Shown here one piece after another: positions 24,647 to 33,281 of a stretch of 64,000 nucleotides of DNA. The notes under the pieces were generated by a model. That model saw nothing but the letters and a program-made list of their open reading frames with translations. It had not been told where the DNA came from and did not search any database. Positions within the stretch are counted from its first letter, which is position 1; every line of letters starts with the position of its first letter. The stretch is taken from contig JAKFEY010000037.1 of NCBI GenBank assembly GCA_036675475.1, forward strand, positions 1 to 64,000. The letters run 5' to 3'. The DNA is from JALYRV01 sp036675475 (GTDB taxonomy: Bacteria; Acidobacteriota; Vicinamibacteria; Vicinamibacterales; SCN-69-37). Made by a program: the position numbers and the translations under genes.

Positions 24647-25920
24647 GCCTTGCGCCGGATCATCACGAACACCGGCAGGCCGGCCATCAACAGCAGGAAG
24701 CCCCAGAACACCGTTTCCTGTCCGGCGCCGTAGACGGCCCAGAGGGCGTACGTAAACGCCACGCCGGCAACGATCTTCATGCCGCGCGTGAGCCGGTCGG
24801 GCGCCGTGAGGAACGTCGCCAGCGAGCAGAAGAGATACGGCACCAGCGTCGCGAGCGTCGACAGCAGGATGATGAAGGTGAAGACCTCGACCAGGCCGCG
24901 CGTCGAGTTCATCGCGATCAGCGACGATGTCAGGATGCCCGCGATGATCATGCCGGCCACGGGCGTACCTGTCGCCGACACGCGCGAAAAGATCGATGGG
25001 AACAAGCCGTCGCGCGAGACGGCCAACGGCAGCTGCCCGACGACCAGCACCCATCCGTTGAGCGCGCCGAAGCAGGAGATCGCGGCCCCCAGCGCCACGA
25101 GCCGCGCGGCCGTGTCGCCCCAGAGCGCCCGCGCCGCGTCGGCAAACGGCGCCGTCGTCGTCGCCAGCGTCTCGGCAGGCACGAGCGACATCACACCGAC
25201 GGTGCTGACGATGTAGATGACGCCGGCGATGAGCGTGCCGATGACCGTCGCGCGGGGAATGGTGCGGCCGGGGTCGTCGATGCTGTCGGCCGGAATCGTG
25301 CCGCTCTCGAGACCCAGGAAGGCCCACAGCGTGAGCGTCGCGGCCGCCGAGAGGCTGGCGGCGGCTTCGCGCGGCGTCCCCACCGGCAGCGCAAATGCGC
25401 CGCTGTCGAAGTACAGCACGCCGCCGATGCCGATCACCGCCAGCGGCAGAATCTTGAGCACCGTCGTGGCCACCTGCACGCCGCCGGCCGCGCGCACGCC
25501 GGCGCTGTTGACCGCGGTGAACAGCCACACCGCGCCGATCGCCAGGGCGGCGGCGCTCGCGGGCGTCCGCACGATGCCGGGAATGAACGGGTCGAGATAG
25601 CCGACGCCGGCAACCGCGAGTGCGGCGGTCGCGCTCCATGCCGAGATCCAGTAGCCCCAGGCCACGAGAAATCCCGGAAGATCGCCGAACGCGCCGCGCG
25701 TATACGCGTAGAGGCCGCCCGCCGCGGGATTCGCGCGGGCCAGGTGCGCGAAGACAAACGCGAGGCACGCCGCGCCGCCGACGGTGACCAGCCACGCCGC
25801 GAGCGCGAGCCCGCCGAAGGCCGCCAGTGACGCGGGCAGCAGGAACACGCCCGACCCGATCATGTTGCCGATGACCAGTGAGACGGCCATCCAGAAACCC
25901 ATGCGGGCGGGACGCGGCAC
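24643..25920 (-). CDS. APC-family amino acid/polyamine antiporter (AdiC/PotE-like)
   Basis: About 425 residues with 12 hydrophobic segments. The first, GFWMAVSLVIGNMIGSGVFLLP, has the GSG substrate loop typical of arginine:agmatine and putrescine antiporters. The start is uncertain: GTG at 25920 or ATG at 25902. It follows the haem gene hemY by only 14 to 32 bases, and its stop overlaps the amidinohydrolase start. The pair probably moves and processes arginine, agmatine or methylarginine. Its place at the end of a haem operon is odd and may only reflect gene packing. Confidence 0.82.
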   Translation of the reverse strand: MPRPARMGFWMAVSLVIGNMIGSGVFLLPASLAAFGGLALAAWLVTVGGAACLAFVFAHLARANPAAGGLYAYTRGAFGDLPGFLVAWGYWISAWSATAALAVAGVGYLDPFIPGIVRTPASAAALAIGAVWLFTAVNSAGVRAAGGVQVATTVLKILPLAVIGIGGVLYFDSGAFALPVGTPREAAASLSAAATLTLWAFLGLESGTIPADSIDDPGRTIPRATVIGTLIAGVIYIVSTVGVMSLVPAETLATTTAPFADAARALWGDTAARLVALGAAISCFGALNGWVLVVGQLPLAVSRDGLFPSIFSRVSATGTPVAGMIIAGILTSSLIAMNSTRGLVEVFTFIILLSTLATLVPYLFCSLATFLTAPDRLTRGMKIVAGVAFTYALWAVYGAGQETVFWGFLLLMAGLPVFVMIRRKA

Positions 25921-25934
25921 GAACAGAGGATAGC

Positions 25935-27116
25935 TCAGCTGGCGTGCATCGCCACGAGCCGGTGAGATTCGCGGCGCGCGCGCGCGAGGAGGCCCGCCAC
26001 GCCAATCTGGCCGGCGTAGTTGCCGCAGATGCCGAGCCACGGCGGCAGCGTGTCGCACGCGGCGCGCACCGCAAGGATGGTCTGGTCGTAGAGCGGCAGC
26101 GCGGCAGGCACGCGCGTGACGTGCACGGACACCGGCGCGCCGGTACCGCCAATCAGACGCCGATCGCCCTGAATGGCGCGGGCGACCTCCGCATCATCCG
26201 CCTGCAGAACATCGGTTCCGCCGAAGATCCACGTTTCCGATCGCAGGTTGCTGCGGCCGGTGAACGTGTCGCTGTTGAACAGCACGCCGCGCGCGCGCGC
26301 CGCGCCGGGCGGAAACAGCACGCCAAAGCCGCGCAAGTCTGTTGCCGCCGGCTCGAAGAACGCCGTGGCTGTTACGAGCGGCAGCGTCTTCACCGACCGA
26401 AGCAAAGCAGCGAGCGGCTCGAGCCCCGCGGACGCGACGAGCCGCGCCGCCGCCGGCGCGCTGGTGCAGATCATCGTCGGCACGTCTGGTTCGATGTGTT
26501 CGAGCGACGTGTTGAAACTGAAGCGGACGCCGCGGCGCGTCAGCGCGGTGTACAGCGCGTCGATGAGTGCGCCCATGCCGGCGCGAGGCGCAGCCAGGCC
26601 GGGACGACGCCTGCGTTGACCAAGTCCAATTGCCTCGGCCGACAGGAGGCTGGCGGGCGCGGCATAGACGCCCTGCAGGGCAGGCTCCAGCACATGCTCG
26701 GTCGCCGCGCGACCAAGCGTGCGCCGGCCCCACGCCGCCACCGATTCGCCTGCGCGCGGCGCGAACGCGCGCGTCGCCCAGCTGCTGCCGGCGCGCGCGG
26801 CCGTCGCGGCCGTTTCGAGCGGCGACAGCGGCCACCGCCGCGGTACGCCGTCGCGCACGATGTAGCGCCGCCGGCTTTCGGGGCGCGGCGTCATCAGCTC
26901 CAGCCCGAGATCCGCGAACAACTCGCGCACGTCATTGGTGCAGACCAGCGCATTGGCCGCGGTCTCGACCAGGCCGTGCGCCTCGACGCGCGTGCCGATC
27001 AGGCCGCCGGGCCGCGCCGTGGCTTCCAGCACCTCGACATCCGCCCCGAGCGTCGAGAGATACCAGGCCGACACCAGCCCCGACAGGCCGGCGCCGGCGA
27101 CGCGCACGCGCGTCAT
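25935..27116 (-). CDS. hemY: protoporphyrinogen/coproporphyrinogen oxidase (HemY-type)
   Basis: A 393-residue FAD enzyme with the dinucleotide-binding motif GAGLSGLVSAWYLSTLGADVEVLEA at the N-terminus and a second FAD contact near the end (GICGNYAGQIGVAGLLARA). It is somewhat shorter than the 450 or so residues of most HemY proteins. It oxidises the porphyrinogen ring near the end of haem synthesis. In this operon, with HemN, HemE and a separate HemH present, the protoporphyrin branch is likely. The ATG overlaps the hemN stop (ATGA). Confidence 0.83.
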   Translation of the reverse strand: MTRVRVAGAGLSGLVSAWYLSTLGADVEVLEATARPGGLIGTRVEAHGLVETAANALVCTNDVRELFADLGLELMTPRPESRRRYIVRDGVPRRWPLSPLETAATAARAGSSWATRAFAPRAGESVAAWGRRTLGRAATEHVLEPALQGVYAAPASLLSAEAIGLGQRRRRPGLAAPRAGMGALIDALYTALTRRGVRFSFNTSLEHIEPDVPTMICTSAPAAARLVASAGLEPLAALLRSVKTLPLVTATAFFEPAATDLRGFGVLFPPGAARARGVLFNSDTFTGRSNLRSETWIFGGTDVLQADDAEVARAIQGDRRLIGGTGAPVSVHVTRVPAALPLYDQTILAVRAACDTLPPWLGICGNYAGQIGVAGLLARARRESHRLVAMHAS

Positions 27117-28462
27117 ATCGAGGTGGAGAAGACCGGCGCCGCCGGCTGCGCGCGGCGGTACTCATCGTCGAAGAACGCCGCGATGTTGCGAAGGAACGGA
27201 CGCCCGCGCCGCGTGACGCGCAGCGCGTGCTCGTCAATCTCCACGAGGCGATCCTCGACGAGCGGCGCGAGGAACTGGCGCGCATCGGCCGCTTCGCCCG
27301 CATCGAGCGGCGCCTCGAAGGCGGTCATCAGCGCGAGGATTTGATCGCGGCGGCGCTGCTCGCGCGCCGTGAGCTGGTGGCCGCGATGCGTCGGCAGTTC
27401 GCCTGCTTCGACGCGGCGCTGGTAGACCGGCAGCACCTTTTCGTTCTGGTGATAGCAGTCCGGCGTCTCCGAGATCGCGCTGACGCCCAGCCCCAGCAGC
27501 ACGTCGGTGCGGACGTCGGCGTAGCCCATGAAGTTGCGGTGCAGCCGGCCCGCCGCCGCGGCGCGCGCCAGGCCATCGTCAGGCCGCGCGTAGTGGTCGA
27601 GGCCGATCTCGACGTAGCCCCCAGCGAGCAGGCGCGTGCGGATGATCTCGGCGAGCGCGCGCTTGTCGGCGCCGGCCGGCACCTGGTCGTCGCGGAACTT
27701 CCGCTGCGCCGGCTTGATCCACGGCACGCGCGCGAAGCCATAGACGGCGAGCCGATCGGGCGCGAGGTCAATCAGGGCATCGGCCAGCGCGCGCATCGAG
27801 TCCGGCGTCTGACCAGGCAGCCCGTAAATGACGTCGATGTTGATCGATTCGAAATTCATGCGGCGCGCGTTGGCGCACAGCTCCGCGGTGAGCTCCAGCG
27901 GCTGATGCCGGTTGACGAGGCGCTGCACCTCGGGATCGATGTCCTGCACGCCAAACGAAATGCGGCGGAAGCCGTGCGCGGCCAGCACCTCGAGATGCTC
28001 GGCGGACGTTACCCGCGGGTCGGCCTCGAGCGACGCCTCGAAAATGTCGGAGCGCAGCGGCAGCCGCTCCTGCAGCCCGCCGGCGAGCCGGCCGAGTACT
28101 TCCGGCGACAGGAATGTGGGCGTGCCGCCGCCGATGTGCACCTGCCGCACGGGGCGGGTCGCGAGCTCGGGAACGGCCGCGAGATGGCGATCGAGCTCCG
28201 ACAACACGAGATTCACATACGGCGTTTCGTGATCGTGATTGCGCGTGATCACGTTGTTGCACCCGCAGAACGTGCAGAGCGACTGGCAGAACGGCACGTG
28301 CACGTAGAGCGCGAGCGACGATGAATCGCCGGCCAGCGCGTCGCGAATTGATTGCAGCCACGTGTCTTCCGGCGGTGTCTCGCGCCAGTGCGGCACCGGG
28401 GGATAACTCGTGTATCGCGGCACGGCGACGTCATACCGCGCGAACAGCTCCGTCATCGTCAT
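27113..28462 (-). CDS. hemN: oxygen-independent coproporphyrinogen III oxidase (radical SAM)
   Basis: A 449-residue radical SAM enzyme. The start at 28462 overlaps the hemE stop (ATGA) and begins MTMTELFARYDVAVPRYTSYP, which matches HemN N-termini. The cluster motif HVPFCQSLCTFCGCNN (about residues 52-67) has the CX3CX2C ligands plus the extra Cys specific to HemN. GGGTPTFL and the later SFGVQD segment bind SAM. It decarboxylates coproporphyrinogen III to protoporphyrinogen IX without oxygen. The full-length match suggests true HemN rather than HemW. Confidence 0.92.
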   Translation of the reverse strand: MTMTELFARYDVAVPRYTSYPPVPHWRETPPEDTWLQSIRDALAGDSSSLALYVHVPFCQSLCTFCGCNNVITRNHDHETPYVNLVLSELDRHLAAVPELATRPVRQVHIGGGTPTFLSPEVLGRLAGGLQERLPLRSDIFEASLEADPRVTSAEHLEVLAAHGFRRISFGVQDIDPEVQRLVNRHQPLELTAELCANARRMNFESINIDVIYGLPGQTPDSMRALADALIDLAPDRLAVYGFARVPWIKPAQRKFRDDQVPAGADKRALAEIIRTRLLAGGYVEIGLDHYARPDDGLARAAAAGRLHRNFMGYADVRTDVLLGLGVSAISETPDCYHQNEKVLPVYQRRVEAGELPTHRGHQLTAREQRRRDQILALMTAFEAPLDAGEAADARQFLAPLVEDRLVEIDEHALRVTRRGRPFLRNIAAFFDDEYRRAQPAAPVFSTSI

Positions 28463-29484
28463 CCGAACACCTCGCGCACCGTCTCGACAAAGGCGCGCAC
28501 GTGCGCCTCGGGCGTGCGAGGCAGCACGCCGTGGCCGAGCCCGCAGATCCACCCGCGCCGCTGCTCGACGCTCAGCTCCTGCAGCGGCTCGAGGTACATC
28601 CGCAAGGCCAGGCGGAACTGCGCCTCGGGCAGCTGCAGCAGCGCGGGATCGAAGTTGCCTTGCACGAAGCCCTGCGCGCGCCCGGCGAGAAGCTTCGCCA
28701 TGGACCACCGGCCGTCCACGCCGATGCCGCACCACGGCGCCGACGCGAACACGGGCGCGCGCAGCTGATCGGGGTGCGAGGCCTTGGCGTAATACCCGAC
28801 GCGTCCGGGAAACGACGCAGCCAGCGCGGCGAGATCCGGCGCGACGAACTCCGAAAACGTTTCGCACGCCAGCTCGCCCGCGGCCGTGTCGAAAATCATC
28901 ACGAGGTCCGCGCCCGCGTCGAGCTGCATGCGGATGGTTTCCACCAGCAGCGGCACGCAGACGGCGGCAAACCGCGCATAGAGTTCAGGCGACGACTTCG
29001 CAAGCGTCAGCGCGCCGGCGTGCGAGCCCTCGACGGCATAGACGAACAGCGTCCACGGACCGCCGACAAATCCGATCAGGCCCTTGCCCGGATCGAGCCG
29101 CTCTCGCGTCGCTCTCATCGCCTCGCCTTGGAAGCGCAGCAGCGGCGCGGCTTCGGGCCACGGGCGGAACGACGCCAGCCGCTCGTGTGTGAGGTGCCCA
29201 TCCAGCTTCGGGGGCCCCTCGTCATAGCTGAGGCCAAACCCGAGCGCCTCGAGTGGAAACAGCAGGTCGCTGAACAGAATGGCCGCGTCGAAGTCGAAGT
29301 CTTCGATCGAGTTCATCGCCACCTGTGCCGACAACTCGGGCTCGCGGCAGAGTGTGTCGAAGCGATGCCGCGCGCGCAGCGCCTGATACCGCTGCTGATA
29401 CCGGCCCGCCTGCCGCATCATCCAAATCGGCGGCACCGGTGTCGGCTCACCGCGCAGCGCCCGCAAGAAACGTCCGTCGGTCAT
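28459..29484 (-). CDS. hemE: uroporphyrinogen decarboxylase
   Basis: A 341-residue enzyme with the family N-terminus FLRALRGEPTPVPPIWMMRQAGRY, the catalytic Asp region ILFSDLLFPLEALGFGL, and GVDGRWSMAKL toward the C-terminus. It removes four carboxyl groups from uroporphyrinogen III to give coproporphyrinogen III. I take the ATG at 29484 because it overlaps the stop of the upstream response regulator (ATGA); an in-frame ATG at 29499 exists. It is followed by hemN with another ATGA overlap. Confidence 0.93.
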   Translation of the reverse strand: MTDGRFLRALRGEPTPVPPIWMMRQAGRYQQRYQALRARHRFDTLCREPELSAQVAMNSIEDFDFDAAILFSDLLFPLEALGFGLSYDEGPPKLDGHLTHERLASFRPWPEAAPLLRFQGEAMRATRERLDPGKGLIGFVGGPWTLFVYAVEGSHAGALTLAKSSPELYARFAAVCVPLLVETIRMQLDAGADLVMIFDTAAGELACETFSEFVAPDLAALAASFPGRVGYYAKASHPDQLRAPVFASAPWCGIGVDGRWSMAKLLAGRAQGFVQGNFDPALLQLPEAQFRLALRMYLEPLQELSVEQRRGWICGLGHGVLPRTPEAHVRAFVETVREVFG

Positions 29485-30146
29485 TGCTCTGCCGTCCATT
29501 GATAGCCGACGCCGCGCACCGACTGAATCAGCTGCTCGTCGGCATCCAGCGCCTGGCGCAGGCGGACGATGGCGTTGTCGACGCCGCGCGGGGTGGGGAA
29601 GCGATGCTCGCCCCAGACCTTGTCGAGAATTTCCGATCGCGGCACCACGCGCGGCGCCGCGTCGACCAGCAGCTTCAGCACCTGGCAGTCGCGCGCCTGC
29701 AGCTGCACCCGTGTGGTGCCGCGGCTGACGGTCATGGCGCCGAAATCGATCTCGCTGCCGCCGGCCTTGACGATGCGCTGGGCGCGCTGGCGGGCGAGCA
29801 CATGTCGCACGCGAAGCATGAATTCCTTGAGGTGAAACGGCTTCGGCAGGTACTCGTCGGCGCCGATTTCAAAGCCTTCGAGCCGGTTCTCTGCCGAGTT
29901 GAGGGCCGTCATGAACATGATGGGCGCCGCGCTGCGGCCGCGCAGCTCGCGCGCCAGGCCGAAGCCGGACCCGTCGGGCAGCTTCACATCCACGATGGCG
30001 AGGTCCCAGGTGCTGGTGTCGAACAGCGCGCGCGCATCGCGCACGCTGCGCGCCCAGTCGACGGTCAGGCCGTCTTTCTGCAGACGTTCGGCGAGCGTCT
30101 GTCCGAGCGATTCATCGTCTTCGATCAGGAGGATGCGCCGCGTCAC
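29481..30146 (-). CDS. OmpR-family response regulator inside the haem operon
   Basis: A 221-residue regulator with a GTG start overlapping the kinase stop. The receiver domain has EDDE (acidic pocket), phospho-accepting Asp in IVDVKLPDGSG and Lys in LPKPFHLKE. The winged-helix domain (about 125-220) has the usual LVDAAPRVVPRSEILDKVWG and GVDNAIVRLRQALD recognition region and ends in SVRGVGYQW. It is paired with the kinase just upstream, between hemL and hemE, so it may control this operon or hemH in answer to haem, oxygen or redox state (inference). Confidence 0.9.
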   Translation of the reverse strand: MTRRILLIEDDESLGQTLAERLQKDGLTVDWARSVRDARALFDTSTWDLAIVDVKLPDGSGFGLARELRGRSAAPIMFMTALNSAENRLEGFEIGADEYLPKPFHLKEFMLRVRHVLARQRAQRIVKAGGSEIDFGAMTVSRGTTRVQLQARDCQVLKLLVDAAPRVVPRSEILDKVWGEHRFPTPRGVDNAIVRLRQALDADEQLIQSVRGVGYQWTAEQ

Positions 30147-31015
30147 GCCGCGCCCTCCTTCAGGTCGAGCACGATCGCAAAGCCGGGCGAGGCCGCATCA
30201 TCGATGACGAGGCGGCCGTCCATGCGCGACAGCAGACGCTGCGAGATGTAGAGCCCCACGCCGGTGCCGCTGGTCGATGACACGCGCTCGAACGGCGCCG
30301 TCAGCGTGCGGCCCACACCCTGCGGCGCCCCCTGCCCATCGTCGGCCACCCGCACGGCGAGGCGCCCGGGGTGCCGGGAGCCTGACACCGTGACGCGGCG
30401 CGCGCGGCCGTGCACGGCGGCGTTCTGCAGCAGGTTGCGGAGTACGCCGAGCAGCGCGCGCTCGTCCCCTTTGGCGACGAGGCCGGGCTCGATCGCGACA
30501 TCAAGCTCCGGCCAGTCCATGGCCGCGCGCGCGGCGAGGTCGCTGATGTTCACGTTCTCGGACTGAAGGCGCGCATCCGGCTGCGCAAAGTGCAGCGAGT
30601 TGTCGAGCTGCAGCTCCAGCCGCACGGTGTCTTTCGTCAGGCGTTCGAGGCTGCGTGTCGCAGGCGACCCGGCGAAGTCCTCCTGCAGGCTTTCGGCCTG
30701 CAGGCGCAGGCTCGCGAGCGCGGTCTTCAGGTCGTGCGTGAACGCGGTGAAGAAGTCCTGCACGCGCCGGCGCCGCTCCTGCTCGCTGCGAATCGCGCGA
30801 ACCAGCGCGATGCCGCCGCCGAGCAGCAACGCGATGAAGACCACGCCTTCCCACAGCAGCATGCGCTGCACGTGCGCGGCGCGGGCGGACATGCCGGCGG
30901 CCTGCTGCAGCTCGCGCGCCTGCGACAGCCCGAACAGCAGCCACCATGCGGCGAGCGACACCGTCATGGCCAGCCACACCACGGCCAGTACGTAACGCAG
31001 GTTGCCGGGTCTCAT
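30143..31015 (-). CDS. membrane sensor histidine kinase inside the haem operon
   Basis: A 290-residue kinase with two membrane segments (about residues 8-28 and 53-73) enclosing a short periplasmic loop of about 25 residues. HisKA domain has FTHDLKTALASL (phospho-accepting His) and the HATPase domain has NLLQNAAVHG and VADDGQGAPQG plus GTGVGLYIS. Such a small sensory loop suggests it detects a membrane or redox signal or a partner protein. It is translationally coupled to hemL before it (ATGA) and to its regulator after it (GTGA). Confidence 0.88.
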   Translation of the reverse strand: MRPGNLRYVLAVVWLAMTVSLAAWWLLFGLSQARELQQAAGMSARAAHVQRMLLWEGVVFIALLLGGGIALVRAIRSEQERRRRVQDFFTAFTHDLKTALASLRLQAESLQEDFAGSPATRSLERLTKDTVRLELQLDNSLHFAQPDARLQSENVNISDLAARAAMDWPELDVAIEPGLVAKGDERALLGVLRNLLQNAAVHGRARRVTVSGSRHPGRLAVRVADDGQGAPQGVGRTLTAPFERVSSTSGTGVGLYISQRLLSRMDGRLVIDDAASPGFAIVLDLKEGAA

Positions 31016-32298
31016 GGCGTGGCGGCCGCCTGCGCCGCGGCGGCCAGTGCCTCGGTGGCGGCGGCCAGCGCTGCGTCATCGTGCGCCAACGACAGGAAGC
31101 ACACTTCGAAGCCGGAGGGCGGCAGGTACACGCCGCGCGTCAGCGCTTCGTGAAAGAAGCGCGAAAACCACGCGCCCTGTTCAGCGGGAATCTGATCGAG
31201 TGTCGCGGGCTGCGCATCGCGCGTCGCGGTCAGCCAGAAGATCGAACCGCGCCGGACGATGCCGGGGCCTGAGGGCAGGGCGGCGAAGCGGGCGGCGAGG
31301 CCGTCGCAGAACTGCGCCGTGCGCTCGTCAAGTGTCTGCCAGCCGTCGAGCCGTTCCATCTTTTCGAGGCCCGCGAGGCCGGCGCGCACGGCGACGGGGT
31401 TCGCGCTCAGCGTACCGGCCTGATAGACCGGACCGGCCGGCGCGACCTGATCCATGAATGGCTTTGTCCCCGCGTATGCCGCCAGTGGAAACCCTCCACC
31501 GATCACTTTGCCATAGCAGGCGAGGTCCGGGGTGATTCCGAGCGCGCCCGACATGCCGGTCAAGCCCGTGCGGAAGCCGCTGATCACTTCGTCCATGATC
31601 AGCAGCGCGCCGGCCTGGCGGCAGCGATCCGCGAGGTGTTGCAGAAACGCGGCGCGCTGCGGCAGCAGCCCGTAGTTGGCGGGCAGCGGCTCGATGATGG
31701 CTGCCGCAATGCGCGAGCCATGCGCCTCGAACACCGCATCCAGCGCGCGGTCATCGTCGAGCGATGCCACCAGCGTGTCGTCAGTGACTGACGCGGAAAG
31801 GCCCGCGCTGGACGCCGCCGACGCGCCGGCGAGGCCGCTGCCGGCTTTCACCAGCATGCTGTCGGCATGGCCGTGATAGCAGCCTTCGAATTTGAGGATG
31901 ACGCTGCGGCCGGTCGCGGCGCGCGCGACGCGCAGCGCCGACATCACGGCTTCGGTGCCCGACGAGACGAAGCGGACGCGATCGAGAAAAGGCAGCCGCG
32001 CCAGCAGCCACTCCGCCAGCTGCACCGAGTACGGCTCCGCCGCGCCGTACGACCAGCCATCGTCCATCGCGCGCACGGCCGCGGCGCGTACGTCGGGATC
32101 ACGGTGACCCAGAATCAGCGGACCGAAACTCATGCAGAAGTCGACGTAGCGGCGCCCCTCGATGTCTTCGAGATACGCACCCTCCGCGCGCGCCACGTAC
32201 ACCGGTGTGCCGCCGACGCTGCGGAACGATCGCACGGGACTGTGCACGCCGCCGGGCGCCGCGTCCAGCGCGCGCGCGTGCCACGAGACGCTGTTCAT
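31012..32298 (-). CDS. hemL: glutamate-1-semialdehyde 2,1-aminomutase
   Basis: A 428-residue PLP enzyme. I use the ATG at 32298, where family similarity begins and which overlaps the hemB stop (ATGA). The N-terminal segment APGGVHSPVRSFRSVGGTPVYV is diagnostic, and the PLP lysine lies in YGKVIGGGFPLAAY. It converts glutamate-1-semialdehyde to 5-aminolevulinate, the second step of the C5 pathway, working with the HemA product upstream in this operon. Confidence 0.94.
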   Translation of the reverse strand: MNSVSWHARALDAAPGGVHSPVRSFRSVGGTPVYVARAEGAYLEDIEGRRYVDFCMSFGPLILGHRDPDVRAAAVRAMDDGWSYGAAEPYSVQLAEWLLARLPFLDRVRFVSSGTEAVMSALRVARAATGRSVILKFEGCYHGHADSMLVKAGSGLAGASAASSAGLSASVTDDTLVASLDDDRALDAVFEAHGSRIAAAIIEPLPANYGLLPQRAAFLQHLADRCRQAGALLIMDEVISGFRTGLTGMSGALGITPDLACYGKVIGGGFPLAAYAGTKPFMDQVAPAGPVYQAGTLSANPVAVRAGLAGLEKMERLDGWQTLDERTAQFCDGLAARFAALPSGPGIVRRGSIFWLTATRDAQPATLDQIPAEQGAWFSRFFHEALTRGVYLPPSGFEVCFLSLAHDDAALAAATEALAAAAQAAATP

Positions 32299-33281
32299 GC
32301 GCCCAGCCCCAGCCGCCGCGCGTGCCGCGCGCCATACGTAATCAGGTACGACGCGCCGGCGCGCCGGAAGACATGCCACGTTTCGAGCAGGGCCGCGTCG
32401 AAATTCGTGAGGCCGCGCTCGGCGAGCAGCGTTAGCGCAGCGAATTCGCCGCTCACCTGATACGCGCCGGTGAGCATGCCGGTGGCTTCGCGAATCGGCG
32501 CAATCAGATCGATCGACGTCATGCCCGGCTTCACCATCAGCAGATCGGCGCCTTCGGCCGCGCAGCGCACGCTCGAGGCCAGCGCGTCGGTGCGCGCGCG
32601 CACATCAATCTGATACTGCCGGCGATCACCGAACTGCGGCGCCGACGCGGCGGCCTCGCGAAAGGGGCCGTACATCTGGCTCGCGAACTTCGTGCTGTAG
32701 CTCATGATCGGCACATGTCCGTGCCCGGCATCATCGAGCGCGGCGCGAATGTGCGCCGTGCGCCCGTCCATCATGTCGCTCGGGCTCACGCCGTCGGCGC
32801 CGGCATCCACCATCGAGACGGCCGACGCGCTCAGCGCCGAAAGCGTGGCGTCGAGATCGATGCCGCCTTTGGCATCGAACAGGCCGCAATGTCCCGTCGG
32901 TGTCGCGGCGCAGAGGCACACATCCACCCACACATGCGCGGCGTCGCCAACCGCGCGCTTGATCGCCGCCGCGGCGCGCGCGCCGTGCGCCGACCATCCG
33001 CGGGCGTCCTTCGACGCCGGCACGGGGAAGAGCAGGAAATGGCGCACGCCGCTCTGCACGTCACGCGCCGCGGCATCCGCGGCAGCCGCAATCCCAAGGC
33101 GCGCGTTGTCGCCGAGGCCCGTAATGGCCTGCGGCTCTGCAAGGTCTTCGACGATGAAGAGCGGCTGGATCAGATGCGCCTGGGTGAACGTGGTCTCGGA
33201 TGTGAGATCGCGCAGGTGCGCCGAGTGGCGCAGGCGCATCCGCGACCAGGCGGCGCGTGTCGTGGCAGATGTCAGTGTCAT
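32295..33281 (-). CDS. hemB: delta-aminolevulinic acid dehydratase (porphobilinogen synthase)
   Basis: A 328-residue enzyme. The ATG at 33281 overlaps the hemC stop (ATGA) and gives the usual family length. The Zn-site motif VDVCLCAATPTGHCG keeps its three cysteines, and the two active-site lysines are in SYSTKFAS and LMVKPG. It condenses two 5-aminolevulinate molecules to porphobilinogen. The active-site metal is therefore likely zinc. Confidence 0.94.
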   Translation of the reverse strand: MTLTSATTRAAWSRMRLRHSAHLRDLTSETTFTQAHLIQPLFIVEDLAEPQAITGLGDNARLGIAAAADAAARDVQSGVRHFLLFPVPASKDARGWSAHGARAAAAIKRAVGDAAHVWVDVCLCAATPTGHCGLFDAKGGIDLDATLSALSASAVSMVDAGADGVSPSDMMDGRTAHIRAALDDAGHGHVPIMSYSTKFASQMYGPFREAAASAPQFGDRRQYQIDVRARTDALASSVRCAAEGADLLMVKPGMTSIDLIAPIREATGMLTGAYQVSGEFAALTLLAERGLTNFDAALLETWHVFRRAGASYLITYGARHARRLGLGA

